Positions 40,324 through 49,321 of a stretch of DNA of 64,000 nt are shown here, piece by piece. Below the pieces are notes generated by a model, which searched no databases, was not told the DNA's origin, and was given only the letters and a program-made list of their open reading frames with translations. The translations under genes were made by a program, and so were the position numbers. Origin of the DNA: Sulfitobacter pontiacus (GTDB taxonomy: Bacteria; Pseudomonadota; Alphaproteobacteria; Rhodobacterales; Rhodobacteraceae); the NCBI RefSeq assembly GCF_040790665.1, contig NZ_CP160849.1:310001-374000 (forward strand). Direction: 5' to 3'. Position 1 is the stretch's first letter, and each line of letters starts with the position of its first letter.

Positions 40324-40960
40324 CATCGTATCCCAAGGCGTCACGTCGTGCGCCCAAAAGTTTCGCCAAAGCCCGTTTGCCCCGTGCGGTCAGGCTTTCA
40401 ACCGCTTCGACCCCGACATCCAGAATGGTCGCGATCTCGGGGTTCGCCAACCCGTCTATGTGGCGCAGCACCACCGCCTGCCGCTGCCGCTCGGGCAATC
40501 TGTCCAGCGCCGCTTGCAAGGCATCCTCGCGCGCCGTGCGCTGCAGCCGTGCCTCCGCGCTTTCGCTCGGATCGGCGGGTTCCGCGATGTCCTCAAGCGG
40601 GACACCCCGGCCGCGTTTGCGCAGCCGGTCGGTGCACAGGTTGGCGGTCACACGGTACAGCCAGGTGGTCACCTTCGCTTCGCCATCGCGCCAATCGGGT
40701 GCGATCTTCCACAGGCGCATCAGCGCGTCTTGCGTCACGTCTTCAGCCTCGGCCGCGTTGCCCAGAATGCGGAAGGCGTGACCAAAGATGCGCGGTGTCA
40801 ACTGGAGCGTCAACAGCCGTGCCGCCGCCGCATCCCCCTGCACATAGCGGTGCAGCAAGGCGCGTTCGGGATCATCCACCCCGTCGGCATCCGTCGTATC
40901 GTGCATATCCATCAAACCGGAGGTAGCCTTTGCGGGCGCACCGTTCAAGCGCGCCCGCAT
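40310..40960 (-). CDS. ECF-type RNA polymerase sigma factor
   Basis: An extracytoplasmic-function sigma factor of about 200-216 residues. Region 2: RIFGHAFRILGNAAEAEDVTQDALMRLWK with WLYRVTANLCTDRLRKR (in part); region 4: ALDRLPERQRQAVVLRHIDG and GVEAVESLTARGKRALAKLL. The start is uncertain: ATG 40960 has a good Shine-Dalgarno (AAGG, five bases away), ATG 40912 (MDMHDTTDADG) fits the usual length better. It is preceded by the EF-hand gene (8 bp) and followed by the probable anti-sigma gene. Confidence 0.88.
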   Translation of the reverse strand: MRARLNGAPAKATSGLMDMHDTTDADGVDDPERALLHRYVQGDAAAARLLTLQLTPRIFGHAFRILGNAAEAEDVTQDALMRLWKIAPDWRDGEAKVTTWLYRVTANLCTDRLRKRGRGVPLEDIAEPADPSESAEARLQRTAREDALQAALDRLPERQRQAVVLRHIDGLANPEIATILDVGVEAVESLTARGKRALAKLLGARRDALGYDDDKT

Positions 40961-40967
40961 GCTTGCC

Positions 40968-41615
40968 TTATTCCGTTGCAGCCGCGTCGCCGTCATCGGA
41001 CTTGTCGTGCTTCATGTGTTTGCCGGGTTTACCGTGCCCGTCCTTGCCGCCATGACCACCGCGTTTGCCGTGATGCTTGCCACCCATACGGGCTTTGGCG
41101 AACTCTTCCGCGCTCAGCGATCCGTTCTTGTCGGTGTCCAGCTTCTCGATCATCTTCTCGGGGCTATGACGCCCGGCCATTTCTTCCATCGACAGCTTGC
41201 CGTCTTCATTGGCGTCCATGCGCTTCATCATCTTGTCATGGCGCTTGGCCATCCGGTCGCCTTTGCCTTTGCCCATGGCTTCAAGCTCGGTCGCGGAAAG
41301 CGACCCGTTGCCGTCGGTGTCCAGCTTCTCCAGCAGGCGCTGGCTGCGCTCGGCGTGGCGTGCCTTGGCTGCGGCGGCCAGTTCATCCTGTGTCAGGAAG
41401 CCGTCGCCATCCGCGTCAGCAGCAGCGAAACGTGCCGCGGCGTGGGCTTTCATTTCTTCGGCAGTGACTTCACCGTTCATATCGGTGTCCAACTGGACAA
41501 AGTGGCTTTGCTTGCCGCCCTCTGCCTTATCCGCATTCTGCGCGACCAGTGTCGTGCCGCCCAATGCGATCAACCCGCTCAAGAGTGCGATCTGAAGATT
41601 TGCTCGTTTTGTCAT
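40968..41615 (-). CDS. Exported protein with five EF-hands and His-rich tail
   Basis: A 215-residue protein with a signal peptide (NLQIALLSGLIALGGTTLVA). Five EF-hand loops are visible: DTDMNGEVTAEE (43-54), DADGDGFLTQDE (67-78), DTDGNGSLSATE (98-109), DANEDGKLSMEE (133-144) and DTDKNGSLSAEE (159-170). The tail is rich in His, Lys and Gly (GGKHHGKRGGHGGKDGHG). It should bind calcium or another divalent metal in the periplasm. It heads the operon EF-hand, ECF sigma, anti-sigma, metal-sensor-like protein, so it may be target or buffer of that sensing system. Confidence 0.88.
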   Translation of the reverse strand: MTKRANLQIALLSGLIALGGTTLVAQNADKAEGGKQSHFVQLDTDMNGEVTAEEMKAHAAARFAAADADGDGFLTQDELAAAAKARHAERSQRLLEKLDTDGNGSLSATELEAMGKGKGDRMAKRHDKMMKRMDANEDGKLSMEEMAGRHSPEKMIEKLDTDKNGSLSAEEFAKARMGGKHHGKRGGHGGKDGHGKPGKHMKHDKSDDGDAAATE

Positions 41616-41828
41616 CTGTTTCTTCCTTTGGTGATCTATCTAACGCCCGCCGTTTTCAGCGTGGCGATACCGGTTCAAACGACAGCCGCCCGTCATTCCG
41701 TCGCAAAAAATGTGAAAAAGTTTTGGGCACCCCTGCGCGGGCTTTGCGACATGGCGACGCAACTGCCCCGAGATCCCTTTATTTCGCGGCGTTTTGGCCG
41801 CATGTAGGATGGGAACAAGGAAGCCCAG

Positions 41829-42233
41829 ATGACTGACCAGACCGTAAATATGCCTCACGTAGACACAGATGAACGCAGCATGAAGAAGTCCCTGCTGCGC
41901 GGCTGGCGGCGTAAATGCCCCAACTGCGGGGCCGGTCCGATGCTGAAAAGCTATCTGAAGGTCAATGATACCTGCACCGTCTGCGGCCAAGAACTGTTCC
42001 ACCACCGCGCCGATGATGGGCCGGCCTATCTGACGATCCTGCTTGTCGGGCACCTGCTGGCCCCGGGGCTGCACATCGCCTTTGTGGTCTGGCGCCCCGA
42101 ACCGCTGACGTTGTTTACAATCTTTTCGGTTGGCTGCGTCGGATTGTCCCTCTACCTTCTGCCCAGACTGAAAGGAGCCATGATCGGCTTCCAATGGGCA
42201 AAGCGCATGGGCGGGTTCGGCAGCACCAGCTGA
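41829..42233 (+). CDS. DUF983-family zinc-ribbon membrane protein
   Basis: A 134-residue protein with a zinc ribbon, KCPNCGAGPMLKSYLKVNDT then CTVCGQELFHH (residues 30-57), and two membrane helices (about 66-88 and 92-112). The family (DUF983) is widespread in alphaproteobacteria with unknown function. ATG 41829 starts MTDQTVNMPHVD; ATG 41850 is possible. It lies alone between the divergent EF-hand operon and the NUDIX gene, 48 bp downstream. Confidence 0.88.
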   Translation: MTDQTVNMPHVDTDERSMKKSLLRGWRRKCPNCGAGPMLKSYLKVNDTCTVCGQELFHHRADDGPAYLTILLVGHLLAPGLHIAFVVWRPEPLTLFTIFSVGCVGLSLYLLPRLKGAMIGFQWAKRMGGFGSTS

Positions 42234-42281
42234 CCGGCACCCCAAAAGCCCCGCTAGAAAAACAGGATATGGGGCAAGGCG

Positions 42282-42977
42282 ATGACCATCGACAAAAGTA
42301 AAATCCGCAACGCAGCCACGGTGATCGTGATCCGCGACCGGCATACCGCGCCGCGGATCCTGATGGGGCAGCGTGGTGCGACGGCAGCCTTCATGCCCAA
42401 TAAATTCGTCTTTCCGGGCGGCGCGGTCGATCTGGGCGATGCGCAGGTGCCGCTGGCCAGCATGGTGGATGAAACCTGCCAGAACCGTCTGGCCGAAGAC
42501 GCCGATGGCAGCCTTGCACATGCCTTGGTGGTGGCCGCGATCCGCGAGCTTTGGGAAGAGACCGGCCTGATCCTTGGCCAGAAAGGCGCATGGGAGGGCA
42601 CGCCCCCTGCCGACTGGCTGACCTTTGCACAGCGCGGCTATCTGCCCCACGCGGCCCCGCTGCAATTCGTTTTCCGCGCGCTGACGCCTCCCGGCCGTCC
42701 GCGCCGCTTTGACGCGCGTTTCTTTCTGGTCGATGCCGAGGATATCGCCACCGATCTCGACAATTTCGACGACGCCTGTGACGAGCTTTCGCATCTGCAA
42801 TGGGTGGCCCTGTCGGACGCGCGCAAATTCGACATGCCCTTCATCACCGAGGTGGTGCTGGCCGAAGTCGAGGCCCGCGCGCGGCAGCTTGACCCGCCCG
42901 CCTCGGTTCCGTTTTTCAAGAATAACGACGAAGAAAGCCTGTTCCTGCGTTTGCGCGGGCGCCCGATGCCAAGCTAG
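42282..42977 (+). CDS. NUDIX hydrolase
   Basis: A 231-residue NUDIX protein, probably cleaving a nucleoside diphosphate-linked compound such as CoA or NADH. The Nudix box is split as usual for the NUDT19/NUDT7-like branch: FPGGAVDLGDAQ near residues 45-56 and AAIRELWEETGLIL near 85-98. It has no membrane segment. It ends in CTAG shared with the convergent transporter stop. Substrate unknown. Confidence 0.88.
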   Translation: MTIDKSKIRNAATVIVIRDRHTAPRILMGQRGATAAFMPNKFVFPGGAVDLGDAQVPLASMVDETCQNRLAEDADGSLAHALVVAAIRELWEETGLILGQKGAWEGTPPADWLTFAQRGYLPHAAPLQFVFRALTPPGRPRRFDARFFLVDAEDIATDLDNFDDACDELSHLQWVALSDARKFDMPFITEVVLAEVEARARQLDPPASVPFFKNNDEESLFLRLRGRPMPS

Positions 42978-43891
42978 GCGACCATCACCAGCATCAGGAT
43001 CGACGCGATCAGCACCGCCATGCCTGCCGCCTCACGGGGGCTGATTTTCTCGCGGAAGAACAAGGTGGACGCCGCGACGCTCAGGATCAGCTCTACCTGA
43101 CCAAGGGCTTTGACATAGGCCGCGTTCTGCAAGGTGAAGGCGATGAACCAGCACAGCGATCCGCCCATCGAGGTCAGCCCGATCCAGACCGCGACCCGGC
43201 GCGCGCGCCAGACATCGCGAATCTGCCCCGGTTCGCGCAGCCGCAGATACACCGCCATGATCAGCGATTGCATCGTCACCACCGCCGCAAGGGTCACGCC
43301 TGCGCGCAGCACCGGCAGATCGGTCTGCACCGCCAGCGACGCCCCGCGGTAGGACACGGCTGACACCGCGAAAAGCGCGCCTGACGCGATCCCCAGCCCC
43401 GCCGCGCGATTGCGCAGGTCGCGCAGGTGAAAGCCCTTGGCCTCTGCCCCGCCGGACAGCAGCAACAACCCGACCACGCCAAGGGCAATCGCGGCGAAAC
43501 CGGTGGCGCTGACGCCCTCGCCCAGAATGATCCAACCCACCAGCACCGTCAGGATGACTTCGGTCTTCTTGAAGGTGATGCCCACAGCAAAGTTGCGCTG
43601 TTTGAATAATAGCACCACACAGACCGTCGCGAGGATCTGCGCCGTGCCTCCGACCACCCCATGCACCCAGAACCCCGGCCCAAGCGGCGGCAGGGGGGGC
43701 GCGCTGAGCGCCAGATAAGCCGCGAGCCCCAGTAGAATAAAGGGCGCGGAATACAGAAACCGCGAGAACGTCGCCCCCGCCGCCGACAGGGTCGCCGTGG
43801 CGAGGTATTTTTGCAGCATGAACCGCCCGGTCTGAAAGACCGCCGCGGCCAGCGTCACGAGGATCCACAGATCCGGCAGCGTGTCAGCCAT
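42974..43891 (-). CDS. EamA/DMT-family transporter
   Basis: An inner-membrane carrier of 305 residues with about ten hydrophobic helices in two EamA-type halves (for example ILVTLAAAVFQTGRFMLQK at the start, GVVGGTAQILATVCVVLLF, and a last helix AAGMAVLIASILMLVMV). DMT carriers move small metabolites or amino acids. It is 15 bp downstream of the carnitine dehydrogenase gene on the same strand, so it may carry a carnitine-pathway compound; that is inference from position only. Confidence 0.85.
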   Translation of the reverse strand: MADTLPDLWILVTLAAAVFQTGRFMLQKYLATATLSAAGATFSRFLYSAPFILLGLAAYLALSAPPLPPLGPGFWVHGVVGGTAQILATVCVVLLFKQRNFAVGITFKKTEVILTVLVGWIILGEGVSATGFAAIALGVVGLLLLSGGAEAKGFHLRDLRNRAAGLGIASGALFAVSAVSYRGASLAVQTDLPVLRAGVTLAAVVTMQSLIMAVYLRLREPGQIRDVWRARRVAVWIGLTSMGGSLCWFIAFTLQNAAYVKALGQVELILSVAASTLFFREKISPREAAGMAVLIASILMLVMVA

Positions 43892-43906
43892 GGGCGCGGC
43901 CCCCGA

Positions 43907-45382
43907 TCACCGTGGCGCGCCCACATAGCGGCCCACGCCCTCGGGCATCGGCAAACCCGCATGAGCTTGGGCAAAGCGCGTCAACGCCGCCGCGATCTTC
44001 GGAGACGGATCAGAGGGTTTGCGGGTTTCAAGGCTGACATGCAGCAAGAAGTGTTCCCCCGTGGCGAGCAGCCGGTCGCCTTCGTACATCTCGTGCCACA
44101 GATGCATTTTCTTACCCGCTCCCAGCAGCACGCGGGTGCGTATGTCGATCACCGCGCCTGCATGCACTTCGTCCACGTGGCGGATATGGGTCTCAGCAGT
44201 GAAAAAGCTCCCGCCCGAGGCAATATACGCCGCGTCGCAGCCGATAAGCTCCATGAAACGGTCGGTCGCGTCGGCGAAGGCCTGGAGGTATTTCGCCTCG
44301 GTCATGTGGCCGTTGTAATCGGTCCAGTCCAGCGGCACGGCACGATGGACGGTGGGCACCGGCTGGGACGGGTCGTCGATATCCGCCGCTCGCGCCTCAA
44401 GCACGGTGCCTGCGCGCAAGGCCGCTTCGTGCTGTTTCATCAACTGTCCTGCGCCCCAATCCTGCTGCTTCAGCGCCCGCATCATCGCGACCAGATTATT
44501 GTCGCGGATGCGTTCAAGGTCGCGGATGCCATAGGCCCCCGACTGCGCGTCCGATTGCCCCGCGATCAGATCAACAAGGGTCTCGTCAAAATCGGGCACA
44601 TCCATCAGCTTGGTCCAGGGCCATTTCAATGCCGGACCGAACTGCGACATGAAATGCTTCATCCCCGCTTCGCCACCGGCAACGCGATACGTCTCGAACA
44701 GGCCCATCTGCGCCCACCGGATGCCAAAGCCATAGCGGATGGCGTCGTCGATCTCTTCCGTGGTGGCGATGCCGTCCTTGACCAGCCAGAGCGACTCGCG
44801 CCAGACAGCTTCGAGCAGACGGTCGGCCACATGGGCGTCGATCTCTTTGCGCAGATGCAGCGGGTACATCCCAAGCCCCGTCAGCAGTTCCTTGGCGCGG
44901 TCTACCAGCGCGCCGTCCTGCCCCTCGGCCGGGACCAGTTCAACCAACGGCAAAAGGTAGACGGGGTTGAACGGATGGGCGACCATGATCTGATCGGGGC
45001 GCGTGCTGCCCGCGCGCAGTTCTGACGGTTTGAAACCCGATGTCGACGATCCGATCACCGCCTCTGCATCACAGGTGGCCTGAATTTCGGCGAGTGTGCT
45101 GTGTTTGACCTCAAGCCGTTCGGGCACGCTTTCCTGTATCCACACGGCGCCCTCCACCGCCTCGGCGATGCTGGAGCAAAACCGGAGCCCCCCTTCGGCG
45201 GGCAGGGCGACATCGGTCAGACCGGGCATGGAGCGGCGGGCGTTTGCCAGAACTTCGGCGATCTTGCGTTCGGCCTGCGGGTCGGGGTCGAACACCTGTA
45301 CCTGCCAGCCATTTAGCGCAAAACGCGCGGCCCATCCGCCGCCGATCACACCACCGCCGATGATTGCTGCGATTTTGGTCAT
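43907..45382 (-). CDS. lcdH: L-carnitine dehydrogenase fused to betainyl-CoA thioesterase
   Basis: A 491-residue fusion. The N-terminal part (1-320) is a 3-hydroxyacyl-CoA-dehydrogenase-type enzyme: IGGGVIGGGWAARFALNGW (residues 8-26), AVIGSSTSGFKPSEL and AHPFNPVYLLPLVELVP near 130-150. It matches carnitine 3-dehydrogenase (carnitine to 3-dehydrocarnitine). The C-terminal part (about 340-491) is a hot-dog thioesterase with DWTDYNGHMTEAKYLQAF and THIRHVDEV. The thioesterase would release glycine betaine from betainyl-CoA. Overlaps the lipocalin gene by 4 bp. Such fusions are known in this pathway. Confidence 0.9.
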   Translation of the reverse strand: MTKIAAIIGGGVIGGGWAARFALNGWQVQVFDPDPQAERKIAEVLANARRSMPGLTDVALPAEGGLRFCSSIAEAVEGAVWIQESVPERLEVKHSTLAEIQATCDAEAVIGSSTSGFKPSELRAGSTRPDQIMVAHPFNPVYLLPLVELVPAEGQDGALVDRAKELLTGLGMYPLHLRKEIDAHVADRLLEAVWRESLWLVKDGIATTEEIDDAIRYGFGIRWAQMGLFETYRVAGGEAGMKHFMSQFGPALKWPWTKLMDVPDFDETLVDLIAGQSDAQSGAYGIRDLERIRDNNLVAMMRALKQQDWGAGQLMKQHEAALRAGTVLEARAADIDDPSQPVPTVHRAVPLDWTDYNGHMTEAKYLQAFADATDRFMELIGCDAAYIASGGSFFTAETHIRHVDEVHAGAVIDIRTRVLLGAGKKMHLWHEMYEGDRLLATGEHFLLHVSLETRKPSDPSPKIAAALTRFAQAHAGLPMPEGVGRYVGAPR

Positions 45383-45882
45383 TGTCGTATCCTCAGCTGG
45401 TCCGTGTCATAGCCGTTAAAGTCCAATATCTCGCGCGCGGCGGCGATCCGGTCCGCACCGCCGCTGGCGCTGCGGTCAAGGATCCAGCCAAAGTCACCAG
45501 CGGGATTGCCGACCACCGCGGTGCGGAACCCTTCGTCGACCCAAAGCACCCAAAGCGTGCGCGTGCTGCCATCGGGGCGCGAGAGCGCATAGCGCCCCTG
45601 CCCCTGCTTCTGCGCCAGCCACAGCGTCCCCCCGTCGCCACAGCCGACCTGTGAGCACAGCTGGAATGCGGGGCCCTGCGTCGTCTCGACCAAGGCCACC
45701 TGCGCCACGCCGTCGCCAAAGCTGTCGCGGACCAGCCACGCCCCTTTGAATCGCGCCGCGTCATAGCGGCTGGTCGCGCCAATCAGCGCTTTGCTATCCC
45801 GCAGGCCCTGCACGGTATCAGGGGCCCGAGCCGCGCATCCGGCCAGAAGCGCCAGCGCCAGAGCCAGCAGCGCGCGCTTCAT
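45379..45882 (-). CDS. Lipocalin-like lipoprotein in the carnitine operon
   Basis: A 167-residue protein with a lipobox (LALLAGC-A, Cys at residue 16), so it is a lipoprotein. The C-terminal half has the lipocalin pattern: TLWVLWVDEGFRTAVVGNPA, FGWILDRSASGG and FNGYDTDQLRI, as in bacterial Blc proteins. It overlaps both flanking genes by 4 bp, so it is strictly cotranslated with BKACE and the carnitine dehydrogenase. Its role in carnitine use (perhaps binding at the envelope) is inference. Confidence 0.75.
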   Translation of the reverse strand: MKRALLALALALLAGCAARAPDTVQGLRDSKALIGATSRYDAARFKGAWLVRDSFGDGVAQVALVETTQGPAFQLCSQVGCGDGGTLWLAQKQGQGRYALSRPDGSTRTLWVLWVDEGFRTAVVGNPAGDFGWILDRSASGGADRIAAAREILDFNGYDTDQLRIRQ

Positions 45883-46787
45883 GCGGCGGCCCGTTTGGTC
45901 AGGCCAAGCTGTTCGCGCACCTGCGCCGGGCCGATGACCCGTGCGCCCATATTCTCGATGATCGTTCCGGCGCGTTCGACCAGCTGCCAGTTTTCCGCCA
46001 GAACGCCCTTGTCGAGCCAGAGGTTATCCTCGAGCCCCACGCGCACATTGCCCCCCGCCAAAACGCTGGCGGCGACATAGGCCATCTGGTGACGCCCCAG
46101 CCCGAAAGCGCTGAAGGTCCAATCGTCCGGCACGTTGTTCACCATCGCCATAAAGGTGTTCAGATCATCGGGGGCGCCCCAGGGCACGCCCATGCATAGC
46201 TGCACCAATGCAGGGCTATCCAGCACCCCGTCCTTGACCAGCTGTTTGGCGTACCACAGATGGCCCGTATCAAAGGCCTCGATCTCGGGCTTCACGCCAA
46301 GCTCGGTCATCATCCGGCCCATGGCGGACAGCATACCAGGCGTGTTGGTCATCACGTAATCGGCTTCGGCAAAGTTCATTGTACCGCAATCAAGGGTGCA
46401 AATCTCGGGCAGGCATTCCTTGATATGCTGCACCCGTTCCGCCGCGCCGATCATATCGGTCCCGGCCACAGGGGGCAGCGGCTGCTCGGTCGAGCCAAAG
46501 ACGATGTCGCCGCCCATCCCCGCTGTGAGGTTCAGGATCACGTCCACCTCTGCCTCGCGGATGCGCTGCGTCACCTCGCGGTACAGATCAAGCCGACGGC
46601 TCGGCGCGCCTGTCTCGGGGTCGCGTACGTGGCAATGGACCACCGCAGCCCCCGCCTTGGCCGCCGCAATCGCGCTGTCGGCGATCTGTGCGGGCGACCG
46701 TGGCACATGGGGGCTGCGGTCCTGACTGCCCCCCGACCCCGTGACCGCGCAGGTGATAAATACGTCCTTGTTCATGGTGAGAGGCAT
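45879..46787 (-). CDS. 3-dehydrocarnitine cleavage enzyme (BKACE family)
   Basis: A 302-residue beta-keto acid cleavage enzyme. Metal-binding marks VVHCHVRDPETGAPSRRLDLY (shown in part; His-x-His near residue 49), then NLTAGMGGD and PEICTLDCGTMNF. With acetyl-CoA it would split 3-dehydrocarnitine to betainyl-CoA and acetoacetate, between the dehydrogenase and thioesterase steps coded downstream. ATG 46787 is six bases after AGGAG. It is 42 bp downstream of the aldo/keto reductase gene. BKACE membership is firm; carnitine as substrate is inferred from the operon. Confidence 0.9.
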   Translation of the reverse strand: MPLTMNKDVFITCAVTGSGGSQDRSPHVPRSPAQIADSAIAAAKAGAAVVHCHVRDPETGAPSRRLDLYREVTQRIREAEVDVILNLTAGMGGDIVFGSTEQPLPPVAGTDMIGAAERVQHIKECLPEICTLDCGTMNFAEADYVMTNTPGMLSAMGRMMTELGVKPEIEAFDTGHLWYAKQLVKDGVLDSPALVQLCMGVPWGAPDDLNTFMAMVNNVPDDWTFSAFGLGRHQMAYVAASVLAGGNVRVGLEDNLWLDKGVLAENWQLVERAGTIIENMGARVIGPAQVREQLGLTKRAAA

Positions 46788-46829
46788 CAGAATCTCCTTG
46801 GGTTCAGGGCCGGCGTGGCGTGTAAAGGG

Positions 46830-47870
46830 TCAGAACGGCATCGGATGCGCTTTATGCGCGGCATCCAGATCGGCCATCACCTCGTCATCCAGATGCAGGT
46901 CGATCCCGCCGAGGATCACCTCGAGCTGGTCAAGCGAGGTCGCGCCAAAGATCACCGAGGTCATGAAGGGCCGCTGGCGCGTGAAGGCCAAGGACATCTG
47001 CACCGGATCCAGCCCGTGTTTCTGCGCGATCTGCAAATAGGCGTCCACCGCATCGAACACGCGATCCGTTTTGCGCCCGCCCAGATCCCCATTGATCGCC
47101 ATGCGCGACCCTTCGGGTAGCGCGCCATTCTGGTATTTGCCGGTCAGCAGCCCCGCCGCAAGCGGAGAATACGACAGCATCCCGATATCTTCGTTGTGGC
47201 ATGTTTCGGCCACGTCGGTATCGGCGATGCGCGCCAGCAGCGAATATTCGTTCTGGACCGAAACGGCACGCGGGCCGCCCGTGCGTTCGGCGGCATTCAC
47301 CCATTGGGTCAGCCCCCAAGCGCTTTCGTTGCTCAACCCGAAGGCGCGGATGGTGCCGCGGGTCACCTCGTCTTGCAGCGCGCCAAGGCAGTCTTCCATA
47401 TGCGCCATCGTCTCGGCACGGTTCTGCGACGAGGGGTCATACTCCCAGTTCTTGCGGAACATGTAGCTGCCGCGATTGGGCCAATGGAACTGGTAGAGGT
47501 CCACATAATCGGTGTTGAGCCGCTTCAGCGATCCTTCAAGCGTGCTGCGGATCGTATCGGGCGAAATCCCCGCGCCGTCACGCACCGGAGCCCCCGCGCC
47601 TGAGTGCTTCGTCGCCAGCACAAAGTCGTCGCGCCGTCCGGTCTTGGCGATCCACTGACCGATGATCTCTTCAGTGCGGCCAATGGTTTCCGCCTTGATC
47701 GGGTTAACCGGATACATCTCGGCGGTGTCGATAAAGTTGATCCCCGCATCAAGGGCGCGTTCAATCTGCGCATGGCCTTCCTCGGGGGTGTTTTGCGTGC
47801 CCCAAGTCATTGAGCCCAGACAGAAATCAGTCACTTCGATACCTGTGTGACCCAGCGTGTTCTTTTGCAT
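46830..47870 (-). CDS. Aldo/keto reductase (Tas-like)
   Basis: A 346-residue NADP(H)-dependent aldo/keto reductase. Marks: LGSMTWGTQNTPEEGHAQI (residues 18-36), GINFIDTAEMYPVNP with the catalytic Asp and Tyr, and a C-terminal FGATSLDQLEVIL cofactor site. It resembles E. coli Tas. ATG 47870 follows AGGAATTCCA; the frame upstream is not homologous. It heads the minus-strand run that continues into the carnitine genes, but its substrate is not known to be a carnitine intermediate. Confidence 0.92.
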   Translation of the reverse strand: MQKNTLGHTGIEVTDFCLGSMTWGTQNTPEEGHAQIERALDAGINFIDTAEMYPVNPIKAETIGRTEEIIGQWIAKTGRRDDFVLATKHSGAGAPVRDGAGISPDTIRSTLEGSLKRLNTDYVDLYQFHWPNRGSYMFRKNWEYDPSSQNRAETMAHMEDCLGALQDEVTRGTIRAFGLSNESAWGLTQWVNAAERTGGPRAVSVQNEYSLLARIADTDVAETCHNEDIGMLSYSPLAAGLLTGKYQNGALPEGSRMAINGDLGGRKTDRVFDAVDAYLQIAQKHGLDPVQMSLAFTRQRPFMTSVIFGATSLDQLEVILGGIDLHLDDEVMADLDAAHKAHPMPF

Positions 47871-48036
47871 TGGAATTCCTCGTTTAGATTTGCGCCTACC
47901 CTTTCTGTTCCGCCACGTCACCGCAAGCGCATTTTCCGGGCAGCCACGCCGTGCAAAAGCCGAAGGGTGAAAATTTTCGCGTGACTGTCGCTTTGGCCAT
48001 TGGTCTTGCCCGAAAATGGGCACAGAGTACCACGAT

Positions 48037-49266
48037 ATGCGCCTTCTCATTTCCTTCGCCGCCCTGTTTCTTTCCGTCATTCTGCTGCAACTGTCGTCAG
48101 GCGGTGTGGGGCCGTTGGACGTGTTGTCGGGCACGCAACTGGGGTTCACAAACCAGCAGATTGGTCTTTTGGGCTCGGCGCATTTCGTCGGCTTTTTTCT
48201 GGGCTGCTGGGGCGCGCCGCGCCTTTTGGGCACCGTCGGGCACAGCCGCGCCTTCGCCGCCTTTACCGCTGCGGGCGCGATTGGGCTGCTGTCGCATATG
48301 ATGGTGCTGGACCCCTATGCCTGGGCGCTCATGCGGGTCGCGTCCGGGTTCTGCGTCGCCGGATGCTATACGGTGGTCGAAGCATGGTTGCAGGCCAAGG
48401 TCACAAACGAGACGCGGGGCCGCACCATGGGGGCCTACCGTGTGGTTGATACCAGCGGGTCACTGGCAGCGCAGATGATCATCGGCGTGCTCGCGCCCGC
48501 GTCCTACGTGTCCTACAACCTGTTGGCGATCCTGTGCTGTGCCGCGCTGATCCCGCTGGTGCTGACCCGCCTGCCCCAACCCGAAACCCCCGAAAAAGGG
48601 CGGCTGCGCCCCAAGCTCGCGATTGATCGATCCCCGCTGGCCGTCGCCGCCGTCGTTGTCGCAGCCCTGTCCAGCGCGTCCTTCCGGATGGTCGGGCCGA
48701 TCTATGGGCAAGAGGTCGGGCTGACCGCCGGTCAGATCGCGTGGTTCCTGTCGGCTTTCGTGCTGGGGGGCGCTTTGGCGCAGTTCCCCGTCGGCTGGCT
48801 GGCCGATAAATTCGACCGCCGCTGGGTGCTGATCTGGCTGTCGGCTGCATCAATGCTTAGCTGCGCGGTCACCGTGATGTCGGCGGGCATGGGCACGCAG
48901 GCGATCTTCCTTGCCGCGACCTTTTTTGGCCTCACGACCTTTCCGATCTATTCCGTCGCGGCGTCCCACGCCCATGACTTTGCCAGCAGCTCGGAACGGG
49001 TAGAGCTTTCGGCGGCGCTGATGTTCTGGTTCGCGGTCGGGGCGATCTTTGCGCCCTACATCGCCTCGGTGCTGATCGAAGGCTTTGGCCCCGCGGCGCT
49101 GTTTACCATGATCTCGGTCGGGCACGGGGTGCTGGTGCTTTTTGGGCTGACGCGGATGCGCGCCCGCCCTACGGCTACAAAACGCACCCCCTATGTCTAT
49201 GCGCCGCGCACATCCTTTACCATCGGCCGCCTGATGCGTCGCAGCCGCGAACGCGACGCCCCCTAG
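48037..49266 (+). CDS. MFS transporter (YcaD-like)
   Basis: A 409-residue major facilitator with about twelve hydrophobic helices. The cytoplasmic loop 2-3 is short ([16 protein letters not shown]) and a central loop [16 protein letters not shown] divides the two halves; the loop 8-9 has [13 protein letters not shown]. It resembles the E. coli YcaD group, whose substrate is unknown. ATG 48037 ([10 protein letters not shown]) is preferred; ATG 48016 is also open. It is divergent from the aldo/keto reductase and followed by metG after 55 bp. Confidence 0.86.
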   Translation: MRLLISFAALFLSVILLQLSSGGVGPLDVLSGTQLGFTNQQIGLLGSAHFVGFFLGCWGAPRLLGTVGHSRAFAAFTAAGAIGLLSHMMVLDPYAWALMRVASGFCVAGCYTVVEAWLQAKVTNETRGRTMGAYRVVDTSGSLAAQMIIGVLAPASYVSYNLLAILCCAALIPLVLTRLPQPETPEKGRLRPKLAIDRSPLAVAAVVVAALSSASFRMVGPIYGQEVGLTAGQIAWFLSAFVLGGALAQFPVGWLADKFDRRWVLIWLSAASMLSCAVTVMSAGMGTQAIFLAATFFGLTTFPIYSVAASHAHDFASSSERVELSAALMFWFAVGAIFAPYIASVLIEGFGPAALFTMISVGHGVLVLFGLTRMRARPTATKRTPYVYAPRTSFTIGRLMRRSRERDAP

Positions 49267-49321
49267 CCCTTGCCCCGCCGCTGCGCTAGAGACGTGCAAA
49301 AGCAGTTTCGGGGTCCAAGTC

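Noticed and set aside
42974-42977. Four-base overlap of NUDIX and transporter stops as regulatory
   Set aside because: Convergent stops sharing CTAG are a common chance result of compact genomes.
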